A stretch of 64,000 nt of DNA from Ignavibacteria bacterium. GTDB lineage: Bacteria > Bacteroidota > Ignavibacteria > Ignavibacteriales > Ignavibacteriaceae. The DNA is taken from contig JAUYAB010000078.1 of the NCBI GenBank assembly GCA_030693705.1, positions 1 through 64,000 of the forward strand, read 5' to 3'. Shown piece by piece: positions 17,923 to 26,748 of the stretch. The notes under the pieces were generated by a model. That model saw only the letters and a program-made list of their open reading frames with translations. It made no database searches and was not told the origin of the DNA. Each line of letters begins with the position of its first letter. The stretch's first letter is position 1. A program made the translations under genes and the position numbers.

Positions 17923-18303
17923 ATGAAATTTTATTTATTAACAACATTACTATTTATGTCAATTTTCAGTTTCTTCGGAATGGCTCAAGACGATCCCAAA
18001 ACTTCAATTTCTGTTACCGAACTTAAAGAGCGTTATGGAAAAGATACAACTCTAATTATTCTTGATGTAAGAATGCCGCAAGAATTGACAAGCGAACTTG
18101 GACAAATTAAAGGGGTGATTAATATTCCTCTGCAAGTTCTTACTAACAAGGTTTCCGAACTTGAAAAATTCCGGAAGAAAGAAATTGCCGTAATTTGCAG
18201 ATCGGGAAACCGTTCGCGCACCGCAACAAAGTTTCTTCTTGAAAAAGGTTTTAACGCAAAGAATGTTCCCGGCGGAATGATGGCTTACCGGAGAAACGAA
18301 TAG
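17923..18303 (+). CDS. Exported single-domain rhodanese
   Basis: 126 residues from the chosen ATG, which begins a good signal peptide (MKFYLLTTLLFMSIFSFFGMAQ). The reading frame is open further upstream, but that part overlaps the zinc ribbon gene and is basic, so the later ATG is preferred. The rhodanese domain has the aspartate strand LIILDVRMPQE, a GVINIP segment and the active-site loop CRSGNRSRTA with the sulfur-carrying Cys. It probably moves sulfane sulfur or detoxifies in the periplasm. The gene begins 17 bases after the zinc ribbon gene. Confidence 0.88.
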   Translation: MKFYLLTTLLFMSIFSFFGMAQDDPKTSISVTELKERYGKDTTLIILDVRMPQELTSELGQIKGVINIPLQVLTNKVSELEKFRKKEIAVICRSGNRSRTATKFLLEKGFNAKNVPGGMMAYRRNE

Positions 18304-18435
18304 GGTATTTCCTTAATCTTCTATCCGGAGGATGAAAATTTCGTTCTGCATTATTCCTTTCCTCTCCCGTTTTGCGGTGGTTAGTTATTAGCCATTCAAA
18401 TCTAAAACGATTCTCTCTTACATTTCTGTTTTATT

Positions 18436-18562
18436 AAGTCATCTTACGCAAAAAGACGAAAATTGTAGGGCGAAACTCTGTTTCGCTCATGTGTTTTACT
18501 TCAATTCGTTCTATTATTGGTCGAAACGGAGTTTCGACCTACAAAAATGCGTAACGTGAGTT
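18436..18562. repeat. Palindromic MITE-like element
   Basis: The ends are imperfect inverted repeats: AAGTCATCTTACGCA at 18436-18450 against TGCGTAACGTGAGTT at 18548-18562 (12 of 15 pair). Inside are inverted TTGTAGG (18463-18469) and CCTACAA (18538-18544). Two smaller palindromes also lie inside: CGAAACTCTGTTTCG (18471-18485) and TCGAAACGGAGTTTCGA (18521-18537). It has no coding capacity. It lies between convergent genes and directly abuts the 21-bp array. Confidence 0.65.
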
Positions 18563-18573
18563 ATTAATAATTT

Positions 18574-18929
18574 GTACGATAGGTTTAACTAAACTTACAT
18601 TGCGTTTTTTTAAAATGACAACGGGTTTTATTAACATTACGTTTGGTTTTTTAAAGATGACAATGGGTTTTTTATATATTACAATTGGTTTTTGAATAAT
18701 TACAACGGGATATTTTAACATTACATTCGGTTTTAGAAAATTGCATTTGGTTTTAGAAAGGTTACATTCGGTTATTGAGAGATTACATTAGGTTTTTTTA
18801 AGGTGACAATAGGTTTTTAAATGACTACAATCGGTTTTTAATATGTTACAATTGGTATTTTAAAGATTACGGTTGAGTTTTATCACATTACACCCGGTTT
18901 TTTTAAGGTAATAGCGAGCTTTTGTTTGA
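18574..18929. repeat. Degenerate 21-bp tandem repeat array (about 17 units)
   Basis: Units begin at 18574, 18595, 18616, 18637, 18658, 18679, 18700, 18721, 18741, 18762, 18783, 18804, 18825, 18846, 18867, 18888 and 18909. All are 21 bp except one of 20. Each starts like TTACAATTGG, followed by a T run and an A-rich tail. AC at positions 3-4 and GG at 9-10 are nearly invariant, and the rest drifts. An open frame across part of it on the minus strand simply repeats a seven-residue hydrophobic unit and is not a credible gene. Together with the element to the left it fills most of the 729-base gap between the rhodanese and outer membrane protein genes. From 18930 to 19032 nothing is recognised. 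Confidence 0.85.
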
Positions 18930-19032
18930 TTTCAGCGTGAAATAGGACTTTTGCTGTTAATTTCTTCGTGCTAAACCCTTGCGGAACTCCATGAAAGAGA
19001 TACGACTCCCAGGTAAAATAGAATCGATAATA

Positions 19033-21498
19033 TTAAAAGTCATCGGGAACTGCGTCAGAATTCTGCTCTACTATATTTTCGTTAGCTTGGCTATTAAAGA
19101 AATAAAAGATATCCAGCGTAAATACTCTCGTTCTTTCTTTTATGCTATTTGTGGAAGAAAACCCGGGACCGTAGGTATCCGAATTGCTGTTATTTGTATT
19201 AAAAAGGTCTATTACCCGCAAAGTTAGTGCTAAACTTTTATCAAAAAACAACATTTTGGCAGCTGCATTTGCCGAAAAGTTTGCCTTGCTTTTTTCCTGG
19301 ATTCTATAAGAAGAGGGCGAAGAATACCTGCAATCAAATTGAAAAACCAAATCATCAAATGATAATTTTGCACCAAACCCGGGTGACCACGTTCTTCCTT
19401 TATTATTAACCTTTGGACTAATATATTCAAATTGTCGTATATAAAAATCCGAGGAAAGCTCCATCCAACCCCAAAATTTATTGCTCAAAGATAAAGCTAG
19501 ATTATAAGATTTGCGAGTTGCAATATTTTCATACGTTGTTTGTGTCGCAGTCCAGTTGATTGGATGAGTGACCAGCTCAATACCATTCGTTGTTACAGTA
19601 TAATCAACTCTTATAAATCCGTTAAAATCCTTATCCACTATGAAATAATTTACTGTATATAAATTATTAATGATCGGTTTTAACCCGGTGTTCCCAACGA
19701 TAATATTTGTTGAATCAGAATAATCAACATATGGATTTAAGTAATTGTTACTAGGATTTATTGAATGACGATAATAGCGCAATGAAAACCTCCCATTCTC
19801 TGAAATATTTCTAGAAAGAGACGCCGTTGAATTAAGATTAAATAGGTGAGTTTGATAGGTGAAATTTAAAACCTTATTTTCCACTTTGATGCTTGTCTGT
19901 GCTGCCGTCATCCCCAAGTCGTATTGAAAATCAAATATGGTTCCGCTTCCGCTTAAAGATAAATTATGAACCGTTTCACTATAACCACCCATTATTCTAT
20001 TATTTATATTTTCAAGATATCTTTGTGTTAACGTATCATACAAAGAATAAGTACTGTGCATTGCCAGTTTTTTTGATGATCCATCGTATTTCCCTGCAAG
20101 GTTTATTTCCTTTGATATTGGACGGTTGTAACTCAAATTCCAAAGAAGCATATTATTCGTGTTTACCGATGTATTTTTTTGATTTGTCTCATAAGCCATA
20201 AAAGAATTAGAAATTACCTGTTGCAGATTTACATCATTATTTTGAATCATCCGATTATTAAAATAATTGATCCCCCCGTTAAGGTAGTGCGATTTTTTAT
20301 CAAAAGATTTATGGAAAGTAAAAGAGTTTGTCAAAAACCGGTGAAGACCTCTTGTGTTGCTACTGCTTGTTGACCTGGAAGTCTCTAAATCATACTGATC
20401 CAAAGTATTGTTTACAATCGTTTTATCATTATTTCTCAGTTCCTCTTTATATGAGCTACTAAAATTTACATTGCTTGTTGTATCGACGATAAGAAATGCA
20501 TTAATTGAAAACAAGTTTTTATTTAACTTATTGAAATAATCCCCATTTTGTCCAATATGGCTCGAAGTATTTTCATACTCAAATTCTTTTAAAGAAGTCG
20601 TGTTTTTTTTATGATTGGAATAGGAGTTGCTGTACCTTCCTGTTAAAGTTAACCTACCAAACGTAGATTTTATCATTTCATCTGTTGAATGCGAATTATA
20701 ATTACTCACATTTAATGCGGCATTACCGCTATACCTGTCGGTTTTATTCTGCTTGGTTACAATGTTTATGATTCCTCCATCGGAGATTACACCATATTCG
20801 GCAACTGCATTCATGATTATTTCGATTTTTTCGATTTCAGAGATTGTCAGTGCTCTTAAGTCCTCCGGCTCACTTATCCCCGAAAATTCTTTAGGTTGCC
20901 CATCAATATAAATGGTAGTACTTGGTTTCCCAAATATTTTAATATCTCCCGAAATAATATCAACATCAACCAAAGGAGCGCTTTCCAACAATTCATACGC
21001 GTTGTTACCCCAATTCCGGTCTGGACTGATAATCAATTTGTCTTTATTTTCTTTGTCATACACTATCGGATATTTATCGGAAATAATTTTTACTTCTTCG
21101 GTTACAATCTCTTTCTGCATTAAAAAGATTGTATCGAGTTGGATTGTGTGCTGTTTGGGAGAGAGAACCATATTACTTCTTGTCCTGGTTTTATACCCCA
21201 TTAAGGAAACTTTTGCTTTGTAGGAGTCGTAGGCAATTCCCTTCAGCAAAAACCGCCCGTCTTTACCGGAGGTTATACCGGTAATTAGGTTAGAATCTTT
21301 TAAAGATGTTAAGATAAAATTTACAAACTCTAACGGTTCCTTCGTGTGGAAGTCGATAAAGATACCGCTGATTTGTCCATCAGCGACATTGTTATGGTTT
21401 TGCTGTGGTTTTAATACATCAGCAAAAACAAAAATGAATAAAAAGATACCGAGCACTTTGGAAAAGTTACTTCCGAAAATCCCGAACAAATATTTCAT
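19033..21498 (-). CDS. Outer membrane beta-barrel protein, TonB receptor-like (paralogue 1)
   Basis: About 821 residues from the ATG at 21498. The frame is open 22 codons further, but the tandem paralogue begins at the equivalent MKYLFGIFGS, which also starts the signal peptide. A CarboxypepD_reg beta sandwich (GQISGIFIDFHTKEPLEFVN) is followed by a plug-like region (TTIYIDGQPKEFSG, then GGIINIVTK). A long barrel of the OMP_b-brl_3 type ends in a Phe-terminated strand. The N-terminus has no clear TonB box. Substrate unknown. The N-terminal 250 residues are very close to paralogue 2 while the barrel has diverged strongly, as expected if ligand specificity changed after duplication. Confidence 0.88.
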   Translation of the reverse strand: MKYLFGIFGSNFSKVLGIFLFIFVFADVLKPQQNHNNVADGQISGIFIDFHTKEPLEFVNFILTSLKDSNLITGITSGKDGRFLLKGIAYDSYKAKVSLMGYKTRTRSNMVLSPKQHTIQLDTIFLMQKEIVTEEVKIISDKYPIVYDKENKDKLIISPDRNWGNNAYELLESAPLVDVDIISGDIKIFGKPSTTIYIDGQPKEFSGISEPEDLRALTISEIEKIEIIMNAVAEYGVISDGGIINIVTKQNKTDRYSGNAALNVSNYNSHSTDEMIKSTFGRLTLTGRYSNSYSNHKKNTTSLKEFEYENTSSHIGQNGDYFNKLNKNLFSINAFLIVDTTSNVNFSSSYKEELRNNDKTIVNNTLDQYDLETSRSTSSSNTRGLHRFLTNSFTFHKSFDKKSHYLNGGINYFNNRMIQNNDVNLQQVISNSFMAYETNQKNTSVNTNNMLLWNLSYNRPISKEINLAGKYDGSSKKLAMHSTYSLYDTLTQRYLENINNRIMGGYSETVHNLSLSGSGTIFDFQYDLGMTAAQTSIKVENKVLNFTYQTHLFNLNSTASLSRNISENGRFSLRYYRHSINPSNNYLNPYVDYSDSTNIIVGNTGLKPIINNLYTVNYFIVDKDFNGFIRVDYTVTTNGIELVTHPINWTATQTTYENIATRKSYNLALSLSNKFWGWMELSSDFYIRQFEYISPKVNNKGRTWSPGFGAKLSFDDLVFQFDCRYSSPSSYRIQEKSKANFSANAAAKMLFFDKSLALTLRVIDLFNTNNSNSDTYGPGFSSTNSIKERTRVFTLDIFYFFNSQANENIVEQNSDAVPDDF

Positions 21499-21625
21499 AG
21501 AGCCTTCGTATGAATAAATAGAAAACAAAAAAAAATCTCCTTCATGGGGCATTGAACCAAACATCTACTGATTACCCCGGTAAACAATCAATCAGAAAAA
21601 TCTATATGCAAAATAATCCAACAGA

Positions 21626-24109
21626 TTAAAAATCATCGGGAACTTCGTCAGATTGGCTCTCCTCTAAACTATCGTTTGCTTTACTTTGAAAGTAATACGA
21701 TAAATCAAGTGTTATTTTTTGCGTAATTTCTTTTACCCTATTTATCATAGCAAAATCAACACTTCGATTATCGTAGTTATTGTTTTTTGTATTAAAAATA
21801 TCGGTTACTCGTAAGGTAAGGGACAAATCTTTATTGAAGAGTAAAACTTTTGCACTCGCATTCGCATAAAAACTTTCTTTTTTAATAACTTGGGATCCGG
21901 TTGAAGGTGAAGTGTATTGGAAGTTGATCTGAAATCTATAATTATTATATGCAATTGTCGTACGCAGACTTGAATTCCATCCGCTTCCTTTGCTATTAAA
22001 AAAGGAGCTGCTAACCTCATCTCTGTTGGCTGAAAATCTTGGTTCAATAATTAGCCATTCAAAAAATTTATTTCTAAGGTAAAGGTCGAAAGAATAAGAT
22101 TTTGTAGTAGTTAAATTTTCATAAGTTGTTTGCATTACTTTGGGATTGGTCAGAAAAGAGACTGGTTGGATACCGTCAGTAATTAAGGAATAAAATAGGT
22201 CAAACCCGCCGGAAAAACTTCCCTCCATTATAGCGCAATTTATCCAAAGCCTATTACTAATCTCTGGTTTCAAATTCGGGTTCCCGACAACAATATTGGT
22301 GGAATCCGAATAGTCAACATTAGGATTTAACTGCTTATTCAGCGGATATCTGGTTCCGCGATTATATAATAAAAACACATATCCATTCTCCAAGATACTT
22401 GTAGAAAGATTTAATGATGGCTGAAAACTAAAAGCATGAGTTTTTTCTTTGGAATCAAGAACAGCATTTTCAATAATATTGATGGTTTTACTAACGGTAA
22501 ATCCTAAGCCGTAACCTACACCATAAACGCTCCCGCTCCCGCTTAAAGACAAATTGTGTTCGTTTTCAAAATAGTTCTTTCCTATCTTTTTGGAGACGTC
22601 TCCTACATATAATTGTTTTAATGTATCATGGTAAGTATAGTTACTATTCATGACTAACCATTTATACGAGCCAGTATATGACCCGTTAATATTTGTGTTT
22701 CCAATAAATGGGCGTTGATAACTCAATTTCCAGTAAAGTGAATTATTGAAATTTTCCGAGGAATTTTTCTGAAGCTGCCTATAGTCCGTTAAAACTATTC
22801 TACCTGCTTGTTGCAGCGTTACCTCATCATTTACAATCATCCGGTTTTTAATATAATTAACCGCGGCTGAAAGAGTGTTTCCTTGTCCCTCAGGAGTGTT
22901 TCCTTTTCCCTTAAATTTCTTGGTATAACTAATTGAATTTGTAAAAAATCCCTGGAGAGTTCTAGAATACTTATTACTTGTGTTAAGGTTGGTTTCCATG
23001 TAATATTGATCCAGATTGGTGTTTTCGATCATTCTATCATTATTACTGTTAACCTCGTAATACCTACTATTAAAAGAGAGAGAATTAGTTGAATCGAAAG
23101 GATACCTTGCGCCGAATGAATAGCTATTGTTATTTGATTTACTGCTACTCTTTAATGATTGGTTAATATAAGTTGCATTGTTTTCATAATTAAAACTTTT
23201 AAAAGTTGATGTATTGGTTTGATGTTTAGAATAAGAGTTGCGATAACTTCCGGATAACGATAACTTTCCCGGATTATATCTTATACTGCTATTAGCCGAT
23301 AAAGAATTATCGTTATCAACTGTCAATCCAACATTGCCGCTATAGCGAACTTTTTTATCGGGTTTGGTTATAATGTTTATTATTCCTCCACCGGAATTTT
23401 CGCCATATTCAGCTAAGGGATCAAGGACAATTTCAATTTTATCAATTTCGTAGAAGGGCAAAGTTTTTAAATCCTCCGGTTGCTCTATTCCAGAAAATTT
23501 TGCCGGCATTCCATCGATATAAATAGTTGTCCCCCTTTTTCCTAATATCTTTATCGCGCCGGTTTCGATATCAACATCAATCATAGGAGCGCTCTCCAAT
23601 AATTCATATGCGTTGTTTCCCCAATTCCGGTCGGGACTAATGATCAATTTATCCTTGTTGTCCTTTTCATATACAATCGGATATTTATCGGAAACAATTT
23701 TTACTTCTTCCGTTAATATTTCTTTTGTCAGTAAAAAAATTGTGTCGAGTTGAATTGTGTGCTGTTTGGGAGAGAGAACCATATTACTTCTTGTACGGGT
23801 TTTATAACCCATTAAGGAAACTTTTGCTTTGTAGGAGCCGTAAGCAACTCCCTTCAGCAAAAACCGCCCGTCTTTACCGGATGTTATACCGGTAATTAAG
23901 CTGGAATCTTTTAAAGATGTTAAGATAAAATTTACAAACTCCAACGGCTCCCTTGTGTGGAAGTCAATAAAGATACCGCTGATTTGTCCATCAGCAACAT
24001 TGTTAGAACTTTGCTGTGGCTTTAATACATCAGCAAAAACAAATAATAATAAAAAGATCAAGAGTGCCTTGGAAGTTGTACTTCCGAAAATCCCGAACAA
24101 ATATTTCAT
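21626..24109 (-). CDS. Outer membrane beta-barrel protein, TonB receptor-like (paralogue 2)
   Basis: 827 residues with the same layout as its neighbour: signal peptide (1-32), CarboxypepD_reg-like domain (about 40-120), plug-like domain with GGTTIYIDG-type strand and SGGGIINIITKPDKK (about 130-260), then a beta barrel. The motif SPDRNWGNNAYELLESAP is identical in both proteins. The bases just before the ATG also match those of paralogue 1 (AGAGCCTTC on the plus strand), so the duplication includes the leader. The family imports or secretes unknown ligands across the outer membrane. No substrate-binding lipoprotein (SusD-like) gene is nearby. Confidence 0.88.
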   Translation of the reverse strand: MKYLFGIFGSTTSKALLIFLLLFVFADVLKPQQSSNNVADGQISGIFIDFHTREPLEFVNFILTSLKDSSLITGITSGKDGRFLLKGVAYGSYKAKVSLMGYKTRTRSNMVLSPKQHTIQLDTIFLLTKEILTEEVKIVSDKYPIVYEKDNKDKLIISPDRNWGNNAYELLESAPMIDVDIETGAIKILGKRGTTIYIDGMPAKFSGIEQPEDLKTLPFYEIDKIEIVLDPLAEYGENSGGGIINIITKPDKKVRYSGNVGLTVDNDNSLSANSSIRYNPGKLSLSGSYRNSYSKHQTNTSTFKSFNYENNATYINQSLKSSSKSNNNSYSFGARYPFDSTNSLSFNSRYYEVNSNNDRMIENTNLDQYYMETNLNTSNKYSRTLQGFFTNSISYTKKFKGKGNTPEGQGNTLSAAVNYIKNRMIVNDEVTLQQAGRIVLTDYRQLQKNSSENFNNSLYWKLSYQRPFIGNTNINGSYTGSYKWLVMNSNYTYHDTLKQLYVGDVSKKIGKNYFENEHNLSLSGSGSVYGVGYGLGFTVSKTINIIENAVLDSKEKTHAFSFQPSLNLSTSILENGYVFLLYNRGTRYPLNKQLNPNVDYSDSTNIVVGNPNLKPEISNRLWINCAIMEGSFSGGFDLFYSLITDGIQPVSFLTNPKVMQTTYENLTTTKSYSFDLYLRNKFFEWLIIEPRFSANRDEVSSSFFNSKGSGWNSSLRTTIAYNNYRFQINFQYTSPSTGSQVIKKESFYANASAKVLLFNKDLSLTLRVTDIFNTKNNNYDNRSVDFAMINRVKEITQKITLDLSYYFQSKANDSLEESQSDEVPDDF

Positions 24110-24200
24110 AGAGCCTTCCTATGAGGAAATAGAGAATTAAATAAGATTTCACCACCGAAGCGGTGAATTATTATAGTGAATAAATTACTTACTCACTTTA

Positions 24201-24304
24201 TGCAAAATACGCAATTGAAGTCTTAATCTTAATCTTTTTCTTATTTGTCTGTCTTTGGCTGAATCTGCATTAGCTTTCTAAAAACGATTATGATTATGAT
24301 TAAG
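24201..24304 (-). repeat. Dispersed repeat, copy A (inverted relative to copy B at 56246-56360)
   Basis: Read on the minus strand this region gives CTTAATCATAATCATAATC, then a core containing AGCTAATGCAGATTCAGCC, then AGATTAAGATTAAG and GCGTATTTTGC. The same order occurs on the plus strand at 56246-56360 with modest changes. The AATC/GATT-rich ends are inverted repeats of each other, so the element looks like a short non-autonomous palindromic repeat. Confidence 0.75.
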
Positions 24305-24334
24305 CTGATTTTTCAGTGACAAATAAGTAACATG

Positions 24335-24500
24335 ACTCAAGTTGACCGCTTATAAAATATAAAGAATTAAAACCGTTGAAACGGTTAATAATTTGGGCTT
24401 TTGTTTTATTAACACCTCGATTAATCGAGGTGTTAATGAAACGGCATAAAACATTTTTAACCGTTTTAACGGTTTATCAAATAGTGCGGTCAACTTGAGT
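24335..24500. repeat. Nested three-level palindromic element
   Basis: The outer arms ACTCAAGTTGACCGC (24335-24349) and GCGGTCAACTTGAGT (24486-24500) pair perfectly. The middle arms AAACCGTTGAAACGGTT (24370-24386) and AACCGTTTTAACGGTTT (24459-24475) pair with one mismatch, and each is itself palindromic. The centre (24408-24437) is a perfect 30-bp palindrome with half ATTAACACCTCGATT. It lies directly after the SpoIIE phosphatase stop and before the outer membrane protein genes, so it may end or process that transcript. With copy A of the dispersed repeat it fills the 399-base gap. Confidence 0.75.
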
Positions 24501-24508
24501 AACATGAG

Positions 24509-26638
24509 TTATTTAAACTTCAGAACCACAAACGTAACATCATCTTCAAGGGAATCATCTTCGCGCCAGTCTCTTACAACCTGCACAAGATACTTGATTA
24601 TTTCTTCCGGTGATCGTTCCGCTACATTGATAAAATATTTTTCCACCTGCGGGTAATCAATCATTTCCATTTTCTTGCTGAACAATTCCGGGAAACCATC
24701 GCTTAAAAGAAGAACGGTATCGCCGGGAGAAAAAGAAAGAACTGTTTCTTTGTACGGAAAATCAGCAAAGGCTCCCAGCGGCATTGCTTTAAGGCTAATG
24801 GTTTCAACTTCTTTTTTATCTTTGCGGTAGATCAGCATCGGCGGCATGCCGGCGTTGGAGTATTCCATTTCATAGTCTTTAATTTTTAACGCGGAGAAAC
24901 ACATATAAAGCGCACCGAGATTCATCTCTTTAATTCCGCGGTTAAATCTTGTAAACATATCCAGTAGATTTAACTCATCAGCATAAGCGGAGAATAAACT
25001 TTTAATCGCTGTTACCATAATTCCGGCTTTAACGCCATGTCCGGTTGCATCGCCGATAACGATGGTTAATTTTCTGAGGTTATCAATATAAAAATCGTAA
25101 TAATCACCGCCTACTTCCGTTGCGGTTTTCATATAAACGGCAATATCAAGATTAGGCAACTGCGGAATTTTACTTGGCAGCATTGAAAGTTGTATCTGCC
25201 GCGCTTGTTCAAGTTCTTTCGCTTTTCTTTCGTTTTCTTTTTCGAGCGCTTCGGCGCGGATTTCAGATTCCTTTAGTTTAAGCTGTTCTTTTTCGCGAAG
25301 CAGATTTATCTCCGCTTCTTTCCGTTCATGCTCAATCGCTTGATCTGAAAGTTGTTTAACTTCGACTAATTTTATTTCTAGATTTTTGTTTGTTAAAGCA
25401 AAACTTCTTGCAAGATAAATTGACATTGAAAGCGGAATACTCAAAAAGCCTGAATAGAGAATAACCAACAACCATTCAATTGAAACTAACTTTGCATTCC
25501 CGGTAAAGTTAATTATTAGCACAAAAGCTACGAGGAGGAAAAATCCCGAGAAACCGGTTCCAATTATCCACGCTCCTGTTCGTTTTCTCCTGATTCCAAG
25601 TATAACAATCCGCATTCCTTCAACAAGACTAAGTACCACTACTGGTACCATAAAAGCAAAAAATACAACTTCGCTTTTTTGGAAAAATCCGGAAATGATA
25701 TTCCCGATAGATAAGATGACAAGCAGCCAGAAAAACCGGAGCACTTTGCCGTAATGAATAATGTACAGGAATCGTATCAACAGAAGGAAAATGACAAGAA
25801 TGTTAACTGTGTTAACAACAGAAAAAATGATGTTGGAACTATGTTGTGTTATAAATCTGAAGATCAATCCTTCTGCAAGCATCAGCATAATAGAAAAAGC
25901 AAATAGGCTGTAATGAAGATTAGCTTTATCCTTTTTATGAAAGAAATAAATGAGGAAATGAATTAACCCCAGAGCTAAAATTATTCCCGAAAGCGAAACC
26001 TGGATAATGGTATTAATTATGTCGTACTTATTAAAGGTAGTGATGGCTTTATCAAGCTCGGAAATCCTTAGAGAAAAGCCGGGATTATCATTATAAAGAC
26101 CATACTGTTTCAGGTAACTAAGATATTTGCTGTGTGAATATTTTATAGCGATAAGGATTGTGTCCTTATTGCCGAAGTATACTCCAAACGGCATTCTTCG
26201 CGGATTATACGTAACTTCATTGTTAATAGAAGAAACTGTTCCGAATTTTTTTACAAGTTTGCCGTTAACGTAAATCTCCGAAGCGCCGCTCTGAAGCAGT
26301 GCAAAAGCCACAGTCTGATTTTTTAGGGAGCTGTTAGGAAGAATTTTTAGACGGAACCAGCCGATGCCTGTCCATGTATTTTGAGGAATGCTGTCAACAT
26401 TAAATTCCGATTTTAGCGAATCCCAGCTTTCATCGGAATAAGCGGGAGATGTCCACTGTAAAGAATCCCCCGATTTATATTTCCAAAAACCGGAAATAGT
26501 AAAGCCGTTTTTAGAACTATCACCATTTATTTCAATATCTTTGGATGTTAATTTAAGCGCAGCGTTCTGCTGCGAGAATAGAGATATTGAAGTTAAAAAA
26601 GAATAACAAAGTAAACAGAGCAGTTTGATAGTTCTCAT
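24509..26638 (-). CDS. 7TM membrane protein with SpoIIE/RsbU-type serine phosphatase domain
   Basis: About 709 residues. A signal peptide (1-22) leads an extracytoplasmic beta-rich domain (about 40-195, with GWFRLKILP and ASEIYVNGKLVKKFG, like 7TMR-DISM sensor domains). Seven membrane helices span about 205-415, a Glu/Lys coiled coil covers 420-480, and a PP2C/SpoIIE phosphatase domain covers 485-709. Metal-binding motifs are GGDYYDFY, VIGDATGHGVKAGI and LLLSDGFPE. Such proteins dephosphorylate anti-sigma-antagonist proteins in partner-switching pathways, but no STAS or RsbW-like gene lies in the window. The frame is open to a GTG three codons upstream; the ATG at 26638 is preferred. Confidence 0.9.
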   Translation of the reverse strand: MRTIKLLCLLCYSFLTSISLFSQQNAALKLTSKDIEINGDSSKNGFTISGFWKYKSGDSLQWTSPAYSDESWDSLKSEFNVDSIPQNTWTGIGWFRLKILPNSSLKNQTVAFALLQSGASEIYVNGKLVKKFGTVSSINNEVTYNPRRMPFGVYFGNKDTILIAIKYSHSKYLSYLKQYGLYNDNPGFSLRISELDKAITTFNKYDIINTIIQVSLSGIILALGLIHFLIYFFHKKDKANLHYSLFAFSIMLMLAEGLIFRFITQHSSNIIFSVVNTVNILVIFLLLIRFLYIIHYGKVLRFFWLLVILSIGNIISGFFQKSEVVFFAFMVPVVVLSLVEGMRIVILGIRRKRTGAWIIGTGFSGFFLLVAFVLIINFTGNAKLVSIEWLLVILYSGFLSIPLSMSIYLARSFALTNKNLEIKLVEVKQLSDQAIEHERKEAEINLLREKEQLKLKESEIRAEALEKENERKAKELEQARQIQLSMLPSKIPQLPNLDIAVYMKTATEVGGDYYDFYIDNLRKLTIVIGDATGHGVKAGIMVTAIKSLFSAYADELNLLDMFTRFNRGIKEMNLGALYMCFSALKIKDYEMEYSNAGMPPMLIYRKDKKEVETISLKAMPLGAFADFPYKETVLSFSPGDTVLLLSDGFPELFSKKMEMIDYPQVEKYFINVAERSPEEIIKYLVQVVRDWREDDSLEDDVTFVVLKFK

Positions 26639-26690
26639 CTTTTTCACTTTATTTATAAGGAAAATTAAATTCTTGAAACTGAAAATCTTT

Positions 26691-26723
26691 ATTGAAATTT
26701 AACAAAAATAAACCTAAGTTTTG
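26691..26723 (+). promoter_or_regulatory. Possible Bacteroidota-type promoter of the small lipoprotein gene
   Basis: ATTG at 26691-26694 is followed after 20 bases by TAAGTTTTG, close to the TTTG/TAnnTTTG consensus but with one extra base in the second element. The ATG follows 25 bases later. This is a motif match only. Confidence 0.3.
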
Positions 26724-26748
26724 AAAGAAAATTTTCTAAAGGTTAAAA

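Noticed and set aside
18539-18721. Open frame on the minus strand with KPIVIxK repeats
   Set aside because: It is a by-product of the 21-bp tandem array (seven codons per unit), has no ribosome site and no start context.
18574-18929. CRISPR array
   Set aside because: Units are contiguous with no unique spacers, the period is only 21 bp, and no cas gene is near.
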